Numbered from the stretch's first letter, positions 17,592-26,263 are shown. The stretch is DNA of 64,000 nt from Nocardioides sp. Root190 (GCF_001428565.1 NZ_LMIA01000009.1:393358-457357); one strand, 5' to 3'. Numbers and translations are program-made. Notes: generated by a model not told the origin, from the sequence alone.

Positions 17592-18526
17592 CGTGTGGGC
17601 TCCAGGGTCTTCAGGCGTCGGGGGACGAGTGAGGTGGCGTGTTGGCGGGCGGTCTCGCGGACCAGTTCGAGGCGTGAGGCATCCATGAAGTTGGCGCCCA
17701 TGGCGGCCAGGTCGGCGGGGGTGGGCTCGATGCGGGACACCCGCGCACCTGCGGCCCGGATCGCCGCGATCTCGCGGTCGAGGCGTCGGGTCATCGGATG
17801 GCGCAGGAGGCGTTCGGCACGGGCCAGGCCGCGGCCGGGCGCGCCTCCGTGGCTCGACATCGGCGCCACGATGACGACCTCGTCGATCCGGCCGCTCGCG
17901 ATCTCCGGCAGGAGCAGGTCGGCCGAGGTGGGGGAGATGCTGCCGCCGTCCAGCAGCGGTCGTCCGTCGATCTCCACCGGCGGGAACCAGCCGGGGATCG
18001 CCCAGGAGGCTGCGATCGCGGCACCGAGGTGGGCTCGTGGTGCGTCGGAGCGGCCGAGCGGGAGGCGTTCTCCGGTGCGGGCATCGGCGGCCACCAGCCA
18101 GGTGTCCGGGTGCGTGACCCAGCCGTCGGCATCGGCGAGGGACTCGCCGAGCTCCCTCAGCCAGCCGGCGTCACCGTTGCCGCGGGGGAGCAGCCCGGCG
18201 AGTCCGGCGAGCAGGTCGGTGCGGCGGGCAAGAGCGGCGCGGGTGAGGCCGAGCCCCGGGAAGGAGGGGCGGGGCAGGCCGGGCGTGCTGCGCGGCGCCG
18301 ACGGGGCGCTGAGGTGCGCGGCGACCCGCGGATCGGAGGCGCCGTCGATGGCGGAGCCGCTGATCCCGGCGCCGAGCAGGGCGACCAGCTCAGCGCCGGC
18401 CGACGTACCGACGAGGAGGTCCGCCGTGCGCGGATCCCAGCCCTGTCGCTCCAGTTCGGCCAGCACCGCAGCCGTCCAGGCGAACCCCAGTGTGCCGCCG
18501 CACCCGATCACCAAAGCGCGTCCCAT
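17588..18526 (-). CDS. Patatin-like phospholipase / serine hydrolase
   Basis: A 312-residue protein with the patatin core: the oxyanion stretch GCGGTLGFAW (8-17), the nucleophile elbow GTSAG (Ser42) and the Asp of the dyad in LLDGGSISPTSADLLL. ATG 18526 is chosen because GGGAGG lies 4 bases upstream; an in-frame TTG lies 15 bases earlier. First gene of the patatin-SDR-monooxygenase operon. It could hydrolyse the ester made by the monooxygenase, or an acyl substrate feeding the path. Confidence 0.84.
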   Translation of the reverse strand: MGRALVIGCGGTLGFAWTAAVLAELERQGWDPRTADLLVGTSAGAELVALLGAGISGSAIDGASDPRVAAHLSAPSAPRSTPGLPRPSFPGLGLTRAALARRTDLLAGLAGLLPRGNGDAGWLRELGESLADADGWVTHPDTWLVAADARTGERLPLGRSDAPRAHLGAAIAASWAIPGWFPPVEIDGRPLLDGGSISPTSADLLLPEIASGRIDEVVIVAPMSSHGGAPGRGLARAERLLRHPMTRRLDREIAAIRAAGARVSRIEPTPADLAAMGANFMDASRLELVRETARQHATSLVPRRLKTLEPTR

Positions 18527-18540
18527 GGAGCCTCCCGGCA

Positions 18541-18578
18541 AAACGGAATGGATTGTCAGAAACGGAACGTATCGTCAG
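18541..18578. repeat. Tandem 19-bp repeat in the patatin/TetR divergent gap
   Basis: Two adjoining 19-bp copies (18541-18559 and 18560-18578) agree at 16 of 19 positions and begin AAACGGAA. The second contains a partly palindromic core, ACG-GA-ACGT-AT-CGT. Location and form suggest paired binding sites of the neighbouring TetR protein. Confidence 0.6.
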
Positions 18579-18608
18579 TTCTGGAGTTCTGCAATAGGCT
18601 CTGCTGTC

Positions 18609-19238
18609 ATGACCACGGTGGATGCGGGCCTCTCGCGACTCGAACGGCGCAAGGCCGAGACGCGGCGCGACATCATCGATGCTGCCTTCACGTGCTTCGC
18701 CGACCAGGGCTACCACTCCACCGGGATCGCCGACATCGCCGCACGCCTCGGCATCGGCCACGGCACCTTCTACCGGTACTTCGAGAACAAGCGCGACATC
18801 GTCGAGAACGTCATCGACGAGCTGATCGAGCGGATCATCGCCACCCTCGGCGCCGAGAACGCGCCTGACGCGGTCGACACCCTCGAGGGCTACCGCGCCC
18901 AGTCGGCGCGCATCGGCGAAGGCTTGGCGCGGATCTTCAGCGAGGACCCGCGCGTGCCGCTCCTGCTGCTCTCCGCCGCCGGCATCGACGACGCGATGCG
19001 CGAGAAGATGCTCGACCTGTTCGAGCTCACCGCACCGCTGACGGCGGAGTACCTCGAGCACGGCGTGCGCTGCGGCTACCTGCGCGCCGACCTCGACGTC
19101 GAGCCGACCGCCCAGGCGATCAACGGCATGATCCTCGGCTCCGTCCTCGCCGCGCTGCGCGACCCGACACCGCAACGGCAGGCGCGGTTGAGTGCCGCGA
19201 TTCGTGCGGTCATGTACGACGGCATCGCTGCGGGGTGA
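18609..19238 (+). CDS. TetR/AcrR-family transcriptional regulator
   Basis: A 209-residue regulator. The helix-turn-helix (about residues 25-60) reads STGIADIAARLGIGHGTFYRYFENKRDIV. The C-terminal ligand domain resembles mycobacterial and Nocardioides lipid- or steroid-linked TetR proteins, but no ligand can be named. TAGGCT (18595-18600) fits a -10 for a leaderless or nearly leaderless message. Divergent from the patatin-SDR-monooxygenase operon, so it probably represses it. A broken copy of its C-terminal coding part lies at 19708-19836. Confidence 0.87.
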   Translation: MTTVDAGLSRLERRKAETRRDIIDAAFTCFADQGYHSTGIADIAARLGIGHGTFYRYFENKRDIVENVIDELIERIIATLGAENAPDAVDTLEGYRAQSARIGEGLARIFSEDPRVPLLLLSAAGIDDAMREKMLDLFELTAPLTAEYLEHGVRCGYLRADLDVEPTAQAINGMILGSVLAALRDPTPQRQARLSAAIRAVMYDGIAAG

Positions 19239-19507
19239 GGTCGAGGCGCTATCGGGACCCGAGCGCTGCCCTCGATCGACGGATGTTCCGGACGATCGCA
19301 TTGTCATTGGTGACGGGTGGCGTGCTCATGCTGTTCGGACTCTCGGAGCTGCGCGATGCTCGTGCTGACGCGGACTACTGGAACCGGGGTGGCCCGGTCC
19401 CCGCGTTGCTCGGCGGTGTGGCGATGGTGGGCATTGCCGTCGCGGCGCTGGTCCGTCGTCTGCGTCATGGCCCCCAAGAGCCGGGGCGCCGTGTCAAGGG
19501 AGACTGA
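19235..19507 (+). CDS. Small membrane protein of unknown function
   Basis: A 90-residue frame whose GTG overlaps the TetR stop as GTGA. It has two hydrophobic segments (about residues 20-37 and 54-72) and an Arg-rich C-terminus. An internal ATG at 19283 would give 74 residues and keep both segments; no clear ribosome-binding site separates the choices. No family recognised. Confidence 0.45.
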   Translation: MRSRRYRDPSAALDRRMFRTIALSLVTGGVLMLFGLSELRDARADADYWNRGGPVPALLGGVAMVGIAVAALVRRLRHGPQEPGRRVKGD

Positions 19508-19586
19508 GGGGCGAGCAAGTTGCTGTTCAGGCGGGCATCGTGGCAGCCGTGATCGGGCTCTTCACCCGTGACTGAGCCGGCGGCTG

Positions 19587-19707
19587 TCACAGCGCGCTGA
19601 GCAGCCGCTCGCACTCCTCGACCAGCCGCTGGCGCAGTGGCGCGCCCCGTTCGGCGAGGCGCGCATGTCGAGGGTGCGGATGTCCCAGGCGAGCTCGAAG
19701 CAGTCGG
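19587..19707 (-). pseudogene. Remnant of the gene at 21993-22844 (C-terminal coding part)
   Basis: This stretch copies two pieces of the DNA-glycosylase-like gene to the right. 19600-19656 is about 80% identical to 22013-22070. From about 19659 to 19707 it is essentially identical to roughly 22166-22214, with the ~90 bases in between missing. It then joins directly to a TetR fragment at 19708. No intact frame remains. Confidence 0.75.
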
Positions 19708-19836
19708 CATCGACGATGCGATGCGCGAGAAGGTGCTCGACCTGTTCGAGCTCACCGCACCGCTGACGGCGGAGTAACTCGAGCACGGTGTGCGCTGCGG
19801 CTACCTGCGCGCCGCATGTACGACGGCGTCGCTGCG
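19708..19836 (+). pseudogene. Remnant of the TetR gene at 18609-19238
   Basis: Bases 19708-19813 match 18982-19087 of the TetR gene at all but about four positions, one of which creates an in-frame TAA. The following bases resume at about 19211 of the original, so ~120 bases are deleted. A recent, inactive duplicate fused to the fragment at 19587-19707. Confidence 0.78.
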
Positions 19837-19909
19837 CTGTCCTGATCAGGCTGCGTCGTCGAGGGTGAGCTCGGTGTTGAAGTAGAGGTCGGGGCGTGGT
19901 CGGAATGGC

Positions 19910-21166
19910 TCACGAGGTGTCGTGAGCTTGCGGGTTCCGGTCGCATCGACCAGGTAGTGGGCCCCGTGGGGATCTCGCCAGAGGATGATCCCGGGGAAGG
20001 GTTGTCGACACTCCCACGGTCTTGATCCGGTGGTGGGTGCGGGTCATCGGGCCGAGGTTCCCGGCTTCGGTCTTCCCGCCTTCTGAGTAGGGAAGGTTGT
20101 GGTCGAGGTCGACCCGGCGGGTGGTGTTCGATGCGTAGGGGAAGATGTCGCCGCCGTGGATGAGGTGCACTGCTTGTCGCATGGCGGCGGGGATCTCGTA
20201 GGCGTCCACGGGTGCCTGGTTGGCGAGGTTGATCACCGGAAGGACGGTGACCTGCCCGGTGACGTGGCCGGCGACGTGGGCGATCATCTGCCTCGCCCAC
20301 GCGACGGTGACGGGTCCGTGGTCCTCCATCCGGGCGATCTCGGAGTCGGGTGTCAGGTGCAGGTCGATCCTGACCGTCGGCTTGATCGGTCCCACACCGA
20401 GGTCGAGGTGGGCTTCGGGGTTGGTCAGCAGCGCGAACGCGGCGAGCTTGCGTTCACGCAGATCAACCGCAGGCATCCGGGCTTCGAGTGCTTTGGCGAC
20501 TGCGGTGATGGCGATGTCGGTGGCCATCAGGGTCGTGATGTGGTCGCGGATGGTCAGGGTCGCGACACCGTGCTTGTTGATCCGGCTCATCCGGATCCCG
20601 CGCTCGAGTGAGGCGGCGTGTTCCTTGGTCTGGGCGAGCTCGGGTGAGGCGGCGGCGACCTTGCCGTCCAGGACCGCGAGGAACCGGGACCACGCCAGGC
20701 GCCCGTCGGTGATCTCGTGGACCTCGGCGTCGACCCCGTGGACCTCGGCGTCGACCCACGCGGCTTGGGCTTCGGTGAGCTCCCGGGTCGCTTCCGCGAC
20801 GCGGCGGGCGTGCCCGGACCGGGTGGTCCCTGCCTTCAACCCCGCCGCGAGTCGGGGGAGGCGGTGGTGGATGTCGACGGCATCCGCGATCAGCTTCTTC
20901 GCCCCGTACGGAGACGTCTGGATGCGTGCCGCGAACGCTGATGCGGCGTACTCCGTGACCAACGGTGTCCCGGCCGCGCCTGCCGGGATTGCGCGGTCGC
21001 GGGCACGTTTCGAGACGGACGCGGCACGGTCGGGGTGGTGCAGCATCGCCCACTGGTACGCGGCCGCCACGAGGTTGCGCTCAGCCTGCAAACGGTGGGC
21101 GTGCTCGGACTCGGCGTAGTCCAGGACCTCGGTCCTGGTCATGTCCTCGAGCACCGGCGTGTTCAT
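19910..21166 (-). CDS. DUF222 / HNH endonuclease-like protein, 3' end frameshifted
   Basis: A 418-residue product. The long DUF222 region runs from the start to about residue 330. The HNH part follows: RRVDLDHNLPYSEGGK, then AGNLGPMTRTHHRIK, with the Asp-His, Asn and His-His of the motif in place. ATG 21166 is chosen since the frame upstream reads through repeats. After HHRIKTVG the frame gives an unlike tail, while another frame continues with the expected RQPFPGIILWRDPHGAHYLV to a TGA at 19846-19848. The total 19846-21166 is 3n+1 bases, consistent with one inserted base near 20008. The HNH core may still work. Such genes are multicopy in actinobacteria. Confidence 0.75.
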   Translation of the reverse strand: MNTPVLEDMTRTEVLDYAESEHAHRLQAERNLVAAAYQWAMLHHPDRAASVSKRARDRAIPAGAAGTPLVTEYAASAFAARIQTSPYGAKKLIADAVDIHHRLPRLAAGLKAGTTRSGHARRVAEATRELTEAQAAWVDAEVHGVDAEVHEITDGRLAWSRFLAVLDGKVAAASPELAQTKEHAASLERGIRMSRINKHGVATLTIRDHITTLMATDIAITAVAKALEARMPAVDLRERKLAAFALLTNPEAHLDLGVGPIKPTVRIDLHLTPDSEIARMEDHGPVTVAWARQMIAHVAGHVTGQVTVLPVINLANQAPVDAYEIPAAMRQAVHLIHGGDIFPYASNTTRRVDLDHNLPYSEGGKTEAGNLGPMTRTHHRIKTVGVSTTLPRDHPLARSPRGPLPGRCDRNPQAHDTS

Positions 21167-21192
21167 ACGAGTATTGGACCAGAGGATGGGGA

Positions 21193-21322
21193 GTGGCTGG
21201 TTCCGGCACCGGGTCACCCGGTCTCGAGACGACCGCGGGCGGCCTCCTCGACCAACGGTGGCTGGTTCCGGCACCGGGTCACCGGGTCTCGAGACGGCCG
21301 CGGACGGCCTCCTCGACCAACG
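21193..21322. repeat. Two tandem 65-bp repeats (Nocardioides-type dispersed element)
   Basis: Copies 21193-21257 and 21258-21322 are adjacent and differ at 3 of 65 positions. Each contains GGTCTCGAGACG, a GC-rich stem region, and CCTCCTCGACCAACG. They lie upstream of the DUF222/HNH gene, in a 350-base stretch with no convincing gene. Confidence 0.85.
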
Positions 21323-21431
21323 GGCCACGACAGCGCGACCCGCCCTCCGCCGTACCTCCTCGTCGCTGCCCTTTCGGAACGGGATCACCGATCGACCGCA
21401 GCCGACGGGCGGCTCCCGGCAGCACGGCCAG

Positions 21432-21494
21432 GGGTCTCGAGCCGGCCGCGGGCGGCCTCCTCGACCAACGATGGCAGGGACTGCTCGACCAACG
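21432..21494. repeat. Partial third copy of the 65-bp element plus a trailing half
   Basis: 21432-21470 matches the second half of the 65-bp unit (GGTCTCGAGCC, then CCTCCTCGACCAACG). A further CTGCTCGACCAACG lies at 21481-21494. Decayed copies of the same element. Confidence 0.7.
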
Positions 21495-21522
21495 GGCATG
21501 GATGCGAGTCCTACGATCGTGA

Positions 21523-21885
21523 GGTGATCTCGCGAAACGCGAGAACTGGCCGGCCGGGCAGTGGTTCGCGCTGCGGGTCGACTATGTCGAGCCGCCGTCG
21601 TGGAAGCGGGCCCTCTTCTGCGTCACCCTCGTGCTCCGCTACCTCGGGACGCTGGGATTCCACGTCGCGATGTTCAAGCACCCCGGCACCGTTCACGTCA
21701 TCCGTCGCACCGATGGCGCGGTCGTCACCACCGCCCATTTCACACGCCCATGGGAGATGTGGTGGGAGGTCGACTGGTGGGAGAAGCAGCTGCGCGAGCT
21801 GACCGCCGCCGACTTCTGTGAGCTTCTCCAGGATCCGACCGACTCGAGCGTCGGTGCCGTTCCCGCGGCTCGCGGAGAGGCCTGA
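21523..21885 (+). CDS. Unrecognised reading frame, possibly an N-terminally truncated gene
   Basis: An open frame runs from just after a TGA (21520-21522) to a stop at 21885 and encodes Trp-rich protein-like sequence, including ENWPAGQWFALRVDYVEPP and HFTRPWEMWWEVDWWEK. The only standard in-frame start is GTG at 21631, which would discard well-formed coding upstream, so the true start appears to be lost. It adjoins decayed repeats, supporting a gene remnant. No family recognised. Confidence 0.4.
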   Translation, partial: GDLAKRENWPAGQWFALRVDYVEPPSWKRALFCVTLVLRYLGTLGFHVAMFKHPGTVHVIRRTDGAVVTTAHFTRPWEMWWEVDWWEKQLRELTAADFCELLQDPTDSSVGAVPAARGEA

Positions 21886-21992
21886 GTGGGTCAGCCAGCA
21901 GGCCTTGCCATTGTGAGCGAGGTCGATCGTCGTCGCGATCGCCGGCACTTGGACCTGATCGCCGCGCTGGTGGTTGCGGGACCAAGCGCGCG

Positions 21993-22844
21993 CTACTGAG
22001 CGGCGCGGACTCCCAGCAGCCGTTCGCACTCCGCGATCAGCCTCGCCCGCAGCGGCGCACCCCGTTCGGCAAAGCCGCGCTGCGCCTCGGCGTACGTCGC
22101 CTTGCCCTCCGCCGTCTCGATCCGCACCGGCTCGAAGCCGAGATCCGCGAGGTCGTACGGCGCCGCGCGCATGTCGAGGGTGCGGATGTCCCAGGCGAGC
22201 TCGAAGCAGTCGGCCACGAGGTCGGAGGAGATCATGGGGGAGAGGCGGAAGGCGTGCTTGTAGAGGTCCATCCCGGCATGCAGGCAGCCCGGCTGCTCGA
22301 ACTCCGGACGATCGTCGCGGCCCGGGCTCAGGGTGTTCAACGGCCGCGCGGGTGTGGTGAAGAAGCGGTAGGCGTCGAAGTGCGAGCAGGCGATCCGGTG
22401 GCCCTCGACCACCTCGTCGGTGCCGTCGGGGCCCAGCCGCAACGGCCAGTCTGCGTGCCGGGTCTCGTCCTCCGCCAGCCGGTAGACCATCGCCCACTCG
22501 TGCAGTCCGAAGCAGCCGAGGTGGGGCGCGCGCCCGGCGGTCGCCTTCAGGAGCCGGTGCAGGGCGGTGAGCAGGGGCCGTTGGCTGGCGACGTACGTCG
22601 TCGTGACGGCGCCGTCGGGCCCGTAGCCCTTGAGTGCGGCGTACTCCTCCGCATCGGCCAGCCCCACGCCGTACCCCGGGTGCCAGCGCCGCAGCTGTGC
22701 CGGCCGATAGGAGTAGTAGGTGAAGAGGAAGTCGAGGACCGGGTGCTTGACCTGCGTCTCGCGGCGAGCGAGGTGGGGTGAGACGTAGGCGTCGATGCGC
22801 GCGGCGTGGGCCGTGGCGCGCTTCGTCCATTCCTCCGCATTCAC
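21993..22844 (-). CDS. Conserved actinobacterial protein, often labelled 3-methyladenine DNA glycosylase
   Basis: A 283-residue soluble protein from GTG 22844 (an in-frame TTG lies 9 bases upstream). Features are HPVLDFLFTYYSYRPAQLRRWHPGYG near the N-terminus, HLGCFGLHEWAMVYR, and CFELAWDIRTLDMRAAPYD near residue 225. This family is commonly annotated as a 3-methyladenine DNA glycosylase, but no helix-hairpin-helix or known glycosylase catalytic motif is visible, so the activity is doubtful. Part of its C-terminal coding sequence is duplicated at 19587-19707. Confidence 0.7.
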   Translation of the reverse strand: MNAEEWTKRATAHAARIDAYVSPHLARRETQVKHPVLDFLFTYYSYRPAQLRRWHPGYGVGLADAEEYAALKGYGPDGAVTTTYVASQRPLLTALHRLLKATAGRAPHLGCFGLHEWAMVYRLAEDETRHADWPLRLGPDGTDEVVEGHRIACSHFDAYRFFTTPARPLNTLSPGRDDRPEFEQPGCLHAGMDLYKHAFRLSPMISSDLVADCFELAWDIRTLDMRAAPYDLADLGFEPVRIETAEGKATYAEAQRGFAERGAPLRARLIAECERLLGVRAAQ

Positions 22845-22876
22845 GACGAGCAAGCGTAGGTCGATACTCTCGTCGG

Positions 22877-23704
22877 GTGCGCATCGTCAGATTCACAGCC
22901 AGCCAGGAGAAGGGCCAGGGTGAGCCTTCCTACGGCGTCCTGACCGGCGAACTCGACGAGTACGGCCAGCCCGAGGAGGACGCGGTCATCGTCGGCCTCG
23001 CGGGCGACCCGTTGTACGTCGGCATCAAGCTCCTCGAGAAGGAGTACCGCCTCGCGGACGTCCGGCTGCTCGCGCCGGTTCTGCCGCGCAGCAAGGTGGT
23101 GGGCATCGGCAAGAACTACGCCGCCCACGCCGCCGAGATGGGCGGGCCGGTCCCGGACGAGCCGTTGATGTTCCTCAAGCCGAACACCAGCGTCGTCGGG
23201 CCGGGGGACGCGATCCTCTACCCGCGCCAGTCGCAGCACATCAGCTACGAGGGTGAGGTCGCGGTCGTGATCGGCCGGATCTGCCGCGACGTCCCGGCCG
23301 AGCAGGCCACCGACGTCATCCACGGCTACACCATCGCCAACGACGTCACCGCCCGCGACCTGCAGAAGTCGGACGGACAGTTCACCCGCGCGAAGGGCTT
23401 CGACTCCTTCTGCCCGCTGGGTCCCTGGATCGAGACCGACCTCGACCCGCAGGACTTCATCACCGGCCGGCGGGTGCAGACCTTCCTCAACGGCGAGGTC
23501 GTCCAGGACGGCTCGACGGCCGACATGGTCTTCGACATCCCCGCCCTCGTTGCCCACGTCTCCAGCGTGATGACGCTGCTGCCCGGCGACGTCATCCTCA
23601 CCGGCACCCCCGAGGGTGTCGGTCCCATGGAGGTCGGCGACGAGATCGAGATCTCCGTCGAAGGCCTCGGAACCCTCACGAACAAGGTGGAAGCACGCTC
23701 ATGA
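22877..23704 (+). CDS. Fumarylacetoacetate hydrolase (FAH)-family protein
   Basis: A 275-residue enzyme of the FAH superfamily, which hydrolyses or decarboxylates beta-diketo-type acids. Family motifs are [16 protein letters not shown] (about 75-90), [15 protein letters not shown], the metal-binding [12 protein letters not shown], and [13 protein letters not shown] 22877 is chosen because TACTCT (22865-22870) places the transcription start on the GTG. It overlaps gltX by 4 bases. The FAH-gltX pairing is conserved in mycobacteria (Rv2993c-Rv2992c). The substrate is unknown. Confidence 0.86.
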   Translation: MRIVRFTASQEKGQGEPSYGVLTGELDEYGQPEEDAVIVGLAGDPLYVGIKLLEKEYRLADVRLLAPVLPRSKVVGIGKNYAAHAAEMGGPVPDEPLMFLKPNTSVVGPGDAILYPRQSQHISYEGEVAVVIGRICRDVPAEQATDVIHGYTIANDVTARDLQKSDGQFTRAKGFDSFCPLGPWIETDLDPQDFITGRRVQTFLNGEVVQDGSTADMVFDIPALVAHVSSVMTLLPGDVILTGTPEGVGPMEVGDEIEISVEGLGTLTNKVEARS

Positions 23705-25176
23705 GCACCCCCGTCAGCCCGGTCCGCGTCCGGATGGCCCCGTCCCCGACGGGCAGCCCCCACGTCGGCCTGGTCCGCACGGCACTGTTCAACTGGGCCT
23801 TCGCGCGCCACCACGGCGGGACGTTCGTGTTCCGCATCGAGGACACCGACAAGGAGCGCAGCACCGACGAGTCGCTGAGCTCGATCATCGACCTGATGCG
23901 GTGGCTCGGGCTCGACTGGGACGAGGGCCCCGAGGTCGGCGGTCCCCACGCGCCGTACAAGCAGAGCGAGCGGAGCGACCTGTACGTCGACGCGCTGGCC
24001 AAGCTCAAGGGCAGCAGCTTCACCTACGACTGCTATTGCACCACCGACGAGGCCACCGCGCGGCGCAAGGCCGCAGGCTCCAAGGTGCAGGGCTACGACG
24101 GCTTCTGCCGCGAGCTCAGCCAGGAGCAGGTCGACGCCTTCCTCGCCGACGGTCGTCAGGCGGTCGTGCGGTTCCGGATGCCCGACGGCTCGATCACCTG
24201 GAACGACCTGGTTCGCGGTGAGGTCACCTTCGAGACCGAGTTCGTCCCGGACTTCGCGCTGGCGCGCGCCAACGGCGACCCGCTCTACACCCTGGTCAAC
24301 CCGGTCGACGACGCGCTGATGGAGATCACCCACGTGCTCCGCGGCGAGGACCTGCTGTCCTCGACCCCGCGCCAGATCGCGCTCTACGAGGCCCTCAAGG
24401 AGGTCGGCATCGCCAAGGCGACGCCCGACTTCGGCCACCTGCCCTACGTCATGGGCGAGGGCAACAAGAAGCTCTCCAAGCGTGACCCCGAGGCACACGC
24501 GCTGGCCTACCGCGACAAGGGCTACCTGCCCGAGGGCCTGCTCAACTACCTCGCCCTGCTCGGCTGGTCGATCGCCGCGGACCGCGACGTGTTCAGCCTC
24601 GCCGAGATGGTCGAGAAGTTCGAGATCGGCGACGTCGTCGCCAACCCGGCGCGCTTCGACCTCAAGAAGGCCGACGCCATCAACGCCTCCCACATGCGGC
24701 TGCTGCCGATCGAGGAGATCTCGCACAGGGTGCTGCCGTTCCTCAAGGCCGACGGTGTCGTCGGCGATCCCGTCTCCGATGCGGACGCACAGCTGCTGGA
24801 GCTCGCGATGCCGCTGATCGGTGAGCGGATCAACAAGCTGTCCGAGGCCTCCGCCCTGCTGGCGTTCCTGTTCGTCGACGAGGCCGACTTCGAGGTCGAT
24901 GCCGAGGACGCCGCCAAGCAGATCGGCGAGGCCGGGATCCCCGTCCTCCAGGCGTCGTACGACGCCCTGGAGGCTCTGTCGACCTGGTCGACCGACGCGA
25001 TCCAGACTGCCCTCCAGACTGCCCTGGTCGACGGACTGGGCCTCAAGCCCCGCAACGCGTTCGGCCCGGTCCGCGTCGCGGTCACCGGCCGCCGGATCTC
25101 GCCGCCGCTCTTCGAGTCGCTGGAGCTCCTCGGCCGCGACCGCAGCCTCGGGCGACTGCAGCGTGCCCTCGCCTGA
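23701..25176 (+). CDS. gltX: Glutamyl-tRNA synthetase
   Basis: A 491-residue class I synthetase that charges tRNA-Glu. The HIGH-type motif is [11 protein letters not shown] (13-23) and the KMSKS-type loop is KLSKR (257-261). Since actinobacteria usually lack a dedicated Gln-tRNA synthetase, it may also misacylate tRNA-Gln for GatCAB; that is family knowledge, not visible here. Translationally coupled to the FAH gene. Genes for tRNA-Gln and tRNA-Glu lie 1 kb downstream. Confidence 0.95.
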   Translation: MSTPVSPVRVRMAPSPTGSPHVGLVRTALFNWAFARHHGGTFVFRIEDTDKERSTDESLSSIIDLMRWLGLDWDEGPEVGGPHAPYKQSERSDLYVDALAKLKGSSFTYDCYCTTDEATARRKAAGSKVQGYDGFCRELSQEQVDAFLADGRQAVVRFRMPDGSITWNDLVRGEVTFETEFVPDFALARANGDPLYTLVNPVDDALMEITHVLRGEDLLSSTPRQIALYEALKEVGIAKATPDFGHLPYVMGEGNKKLSKRDPEAHALAYRDKGYLPEGLLNYLALLGWSIAADRDVFSLAEMVEKFEIGDVVANPARFDLKKADAINASHMRLLPIEEISHRVLPFLKADGVVGDPVSDADAQLLELAMPLIGERINKLSEASALLAFLFVDEADFEVDAEDAAKQIGEAGIPVLQASYDALEALSTWSTDAIQTALQTALVDGLGLKPRNAFGPVRVAVTGRRISPPLFESLELLGRDRSLGRLQRALA

Positions 25177-26131
25177 GCCGGAGGACCTGACCTACGAGCG
25201 GCTCCAGCTCCGGGGGCCGCGCGGAGGGTGGCGCCCGCTCGCCGGGGTGTCCCTGCTGGTCGTCCTCTTCATCGCCGGACAGCTGTTCCTCAGCGCGGTC
25301 ATCGCGCTGTTCCTGATGGCGGGCGGGGACTCCGCCGACGCCGTCACGGACAAGCTCTCGGGCGACATCGCGACGCCGTCCTTCCTCGCCCTGGTCAACC
25401 TGGGCTGGGCGGCAGCGATCCCGATGGTGTGGCTGGTCGGGTGGCTGCTGCACCGCCAGTCGCCGGGCTGGGTCGCCTCCGTCGTCGGTCGCTTCCGGTG
25501 GCAGTGGCTGTTCGTGTGCCTGGGTCTCTCGTTCCTCGCGCTCGGGATCACGCTCGCCGTCTCGACGGTGTTGCCGGACCAGGGCGCAGGGACCATCGAC
25601 ATGAGCGGGGAGGCGAACCGGTGGACGTCCACCACGCGTGACTTCCTGCTCGTCGTCCTCCTGCTGACGCCCCTGCAGGCAGCGGGGGAGGAGTTCGTCT
25701 TCCGGGGCTACCTCGCCCAGGCCTGCGGCGGGCTGACGAGCCGCTTCACCCCGATGGTGAGCCGGACGGTCGCGGTGGCCGTGCCGGCCGTGATCTTCGC
25801 GCTCGCCCACGGGGCCGGCCAGGACATCCCGATCTTCTTCGACCGCTTCGCATTCGGCGTCGTCGCCGGTGCTCTCGTCCTGCTGACCGGTGGGCTCGAG
25901 GCCGGCATCGCGATGCACGTGCTCAACAACTTCCTGGCGTTCGGGCTGGCCCTGGGCTTCGGTGACATGACCGAGGCGCTCCAGCCGACCGACGGCACGT
26001 GGTGGTCGATCCCGGTGACGCTGACCCAGTCGCTGTCCTACCTCGCACTGACTTGGTGGGTGGCACGTCGGATGGGCATCCAGGTCAGGACACGCGGGGC
26101 CATTTTGGAGCCGCGGCAGGGCCGCGTGTAA
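25163..26131 (+). CDS. CPBP-family intramembrane metalloprotease (Abi/CAAX-like)
   Basis: A 322-residue protein with about eight hydrophobic segments. The conserved motifs are EEFVFRGYL (Glu176-Glu177 and Arg), FALAHG, and HVLNNF, which together form the CPBP glutamate/histidine active site in the membrane. GTG 25163 is used; it overlaps the gltX end by 14 bases. Possible roles are maturation of peptides or prenylated proteins, or bacteriocin immunity; none is indicated by context. Confidence 0.85.
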   Translation: MPSPEPEDLTYERLQLRGPRGGWRPLAGVSLLVVLFIAGQLFLSAVIALFLMAGGDSADAVTDKLSGDIATPSFLALVNLGWAAAIPMVWLVGWLLHRQSPGWVASVVGRFRWQWLFVCLGLSFLALGITLAVSTVLPDQGAGTIDMSGEANRWTSTTRDFLLVVLLLTPLQAAGEEFVFRGYLAQACGGLTSRFTPMVSRTVAVAVPAVIFALAHGAGQDIPIFFDRFAFGVVAGALVLLTGGLEAGIAMHVLNNFLAFGLALGFGDMTEALQPTDGTWWSIPVTLTQSLSYLALTWWVARRMGIQVRTRGAILEPRQGRV

Positions 26132-26176
26132 TGTTTCTGGCGGTCCGGTCCTCATGGGGATCAGGGCCGCGAACAG

Positions 26177-26248
26177 TGGTCTATGGTGTAATTGGCAGCA
26201 CAAGGGATTCTGATTCCCTCAGTCTAGGTTCGAGTCCTAGTAGACCAG
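26177..26248 (+). tRNA. tRNA-Gln (anticodon CTG)
   Basis: Cloverleaf with acceptor arms TGGTCTA (26177-26183) and TAGACCA (26241-26247). The anticodon stem is AGGGA/TCCCT, loop TTCTGAT, with anticodon CTG at 26210-26212. The T arm contains GGTTCGAGTCC. CCA follows directly at 26249-26251, so the 3' end is probably encoded. Confidence 0.95.
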
Positions 26249-26263
26249 CCAGCGTGTGTGGAG

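Noticed and set aside
21886..21992. Possible small gene between the Trp-rich frame and the glycosylase-like gene
   Set aside because: Neither strand gives a frame with a convincing start, ribosome-binding site or recognisable sequence.
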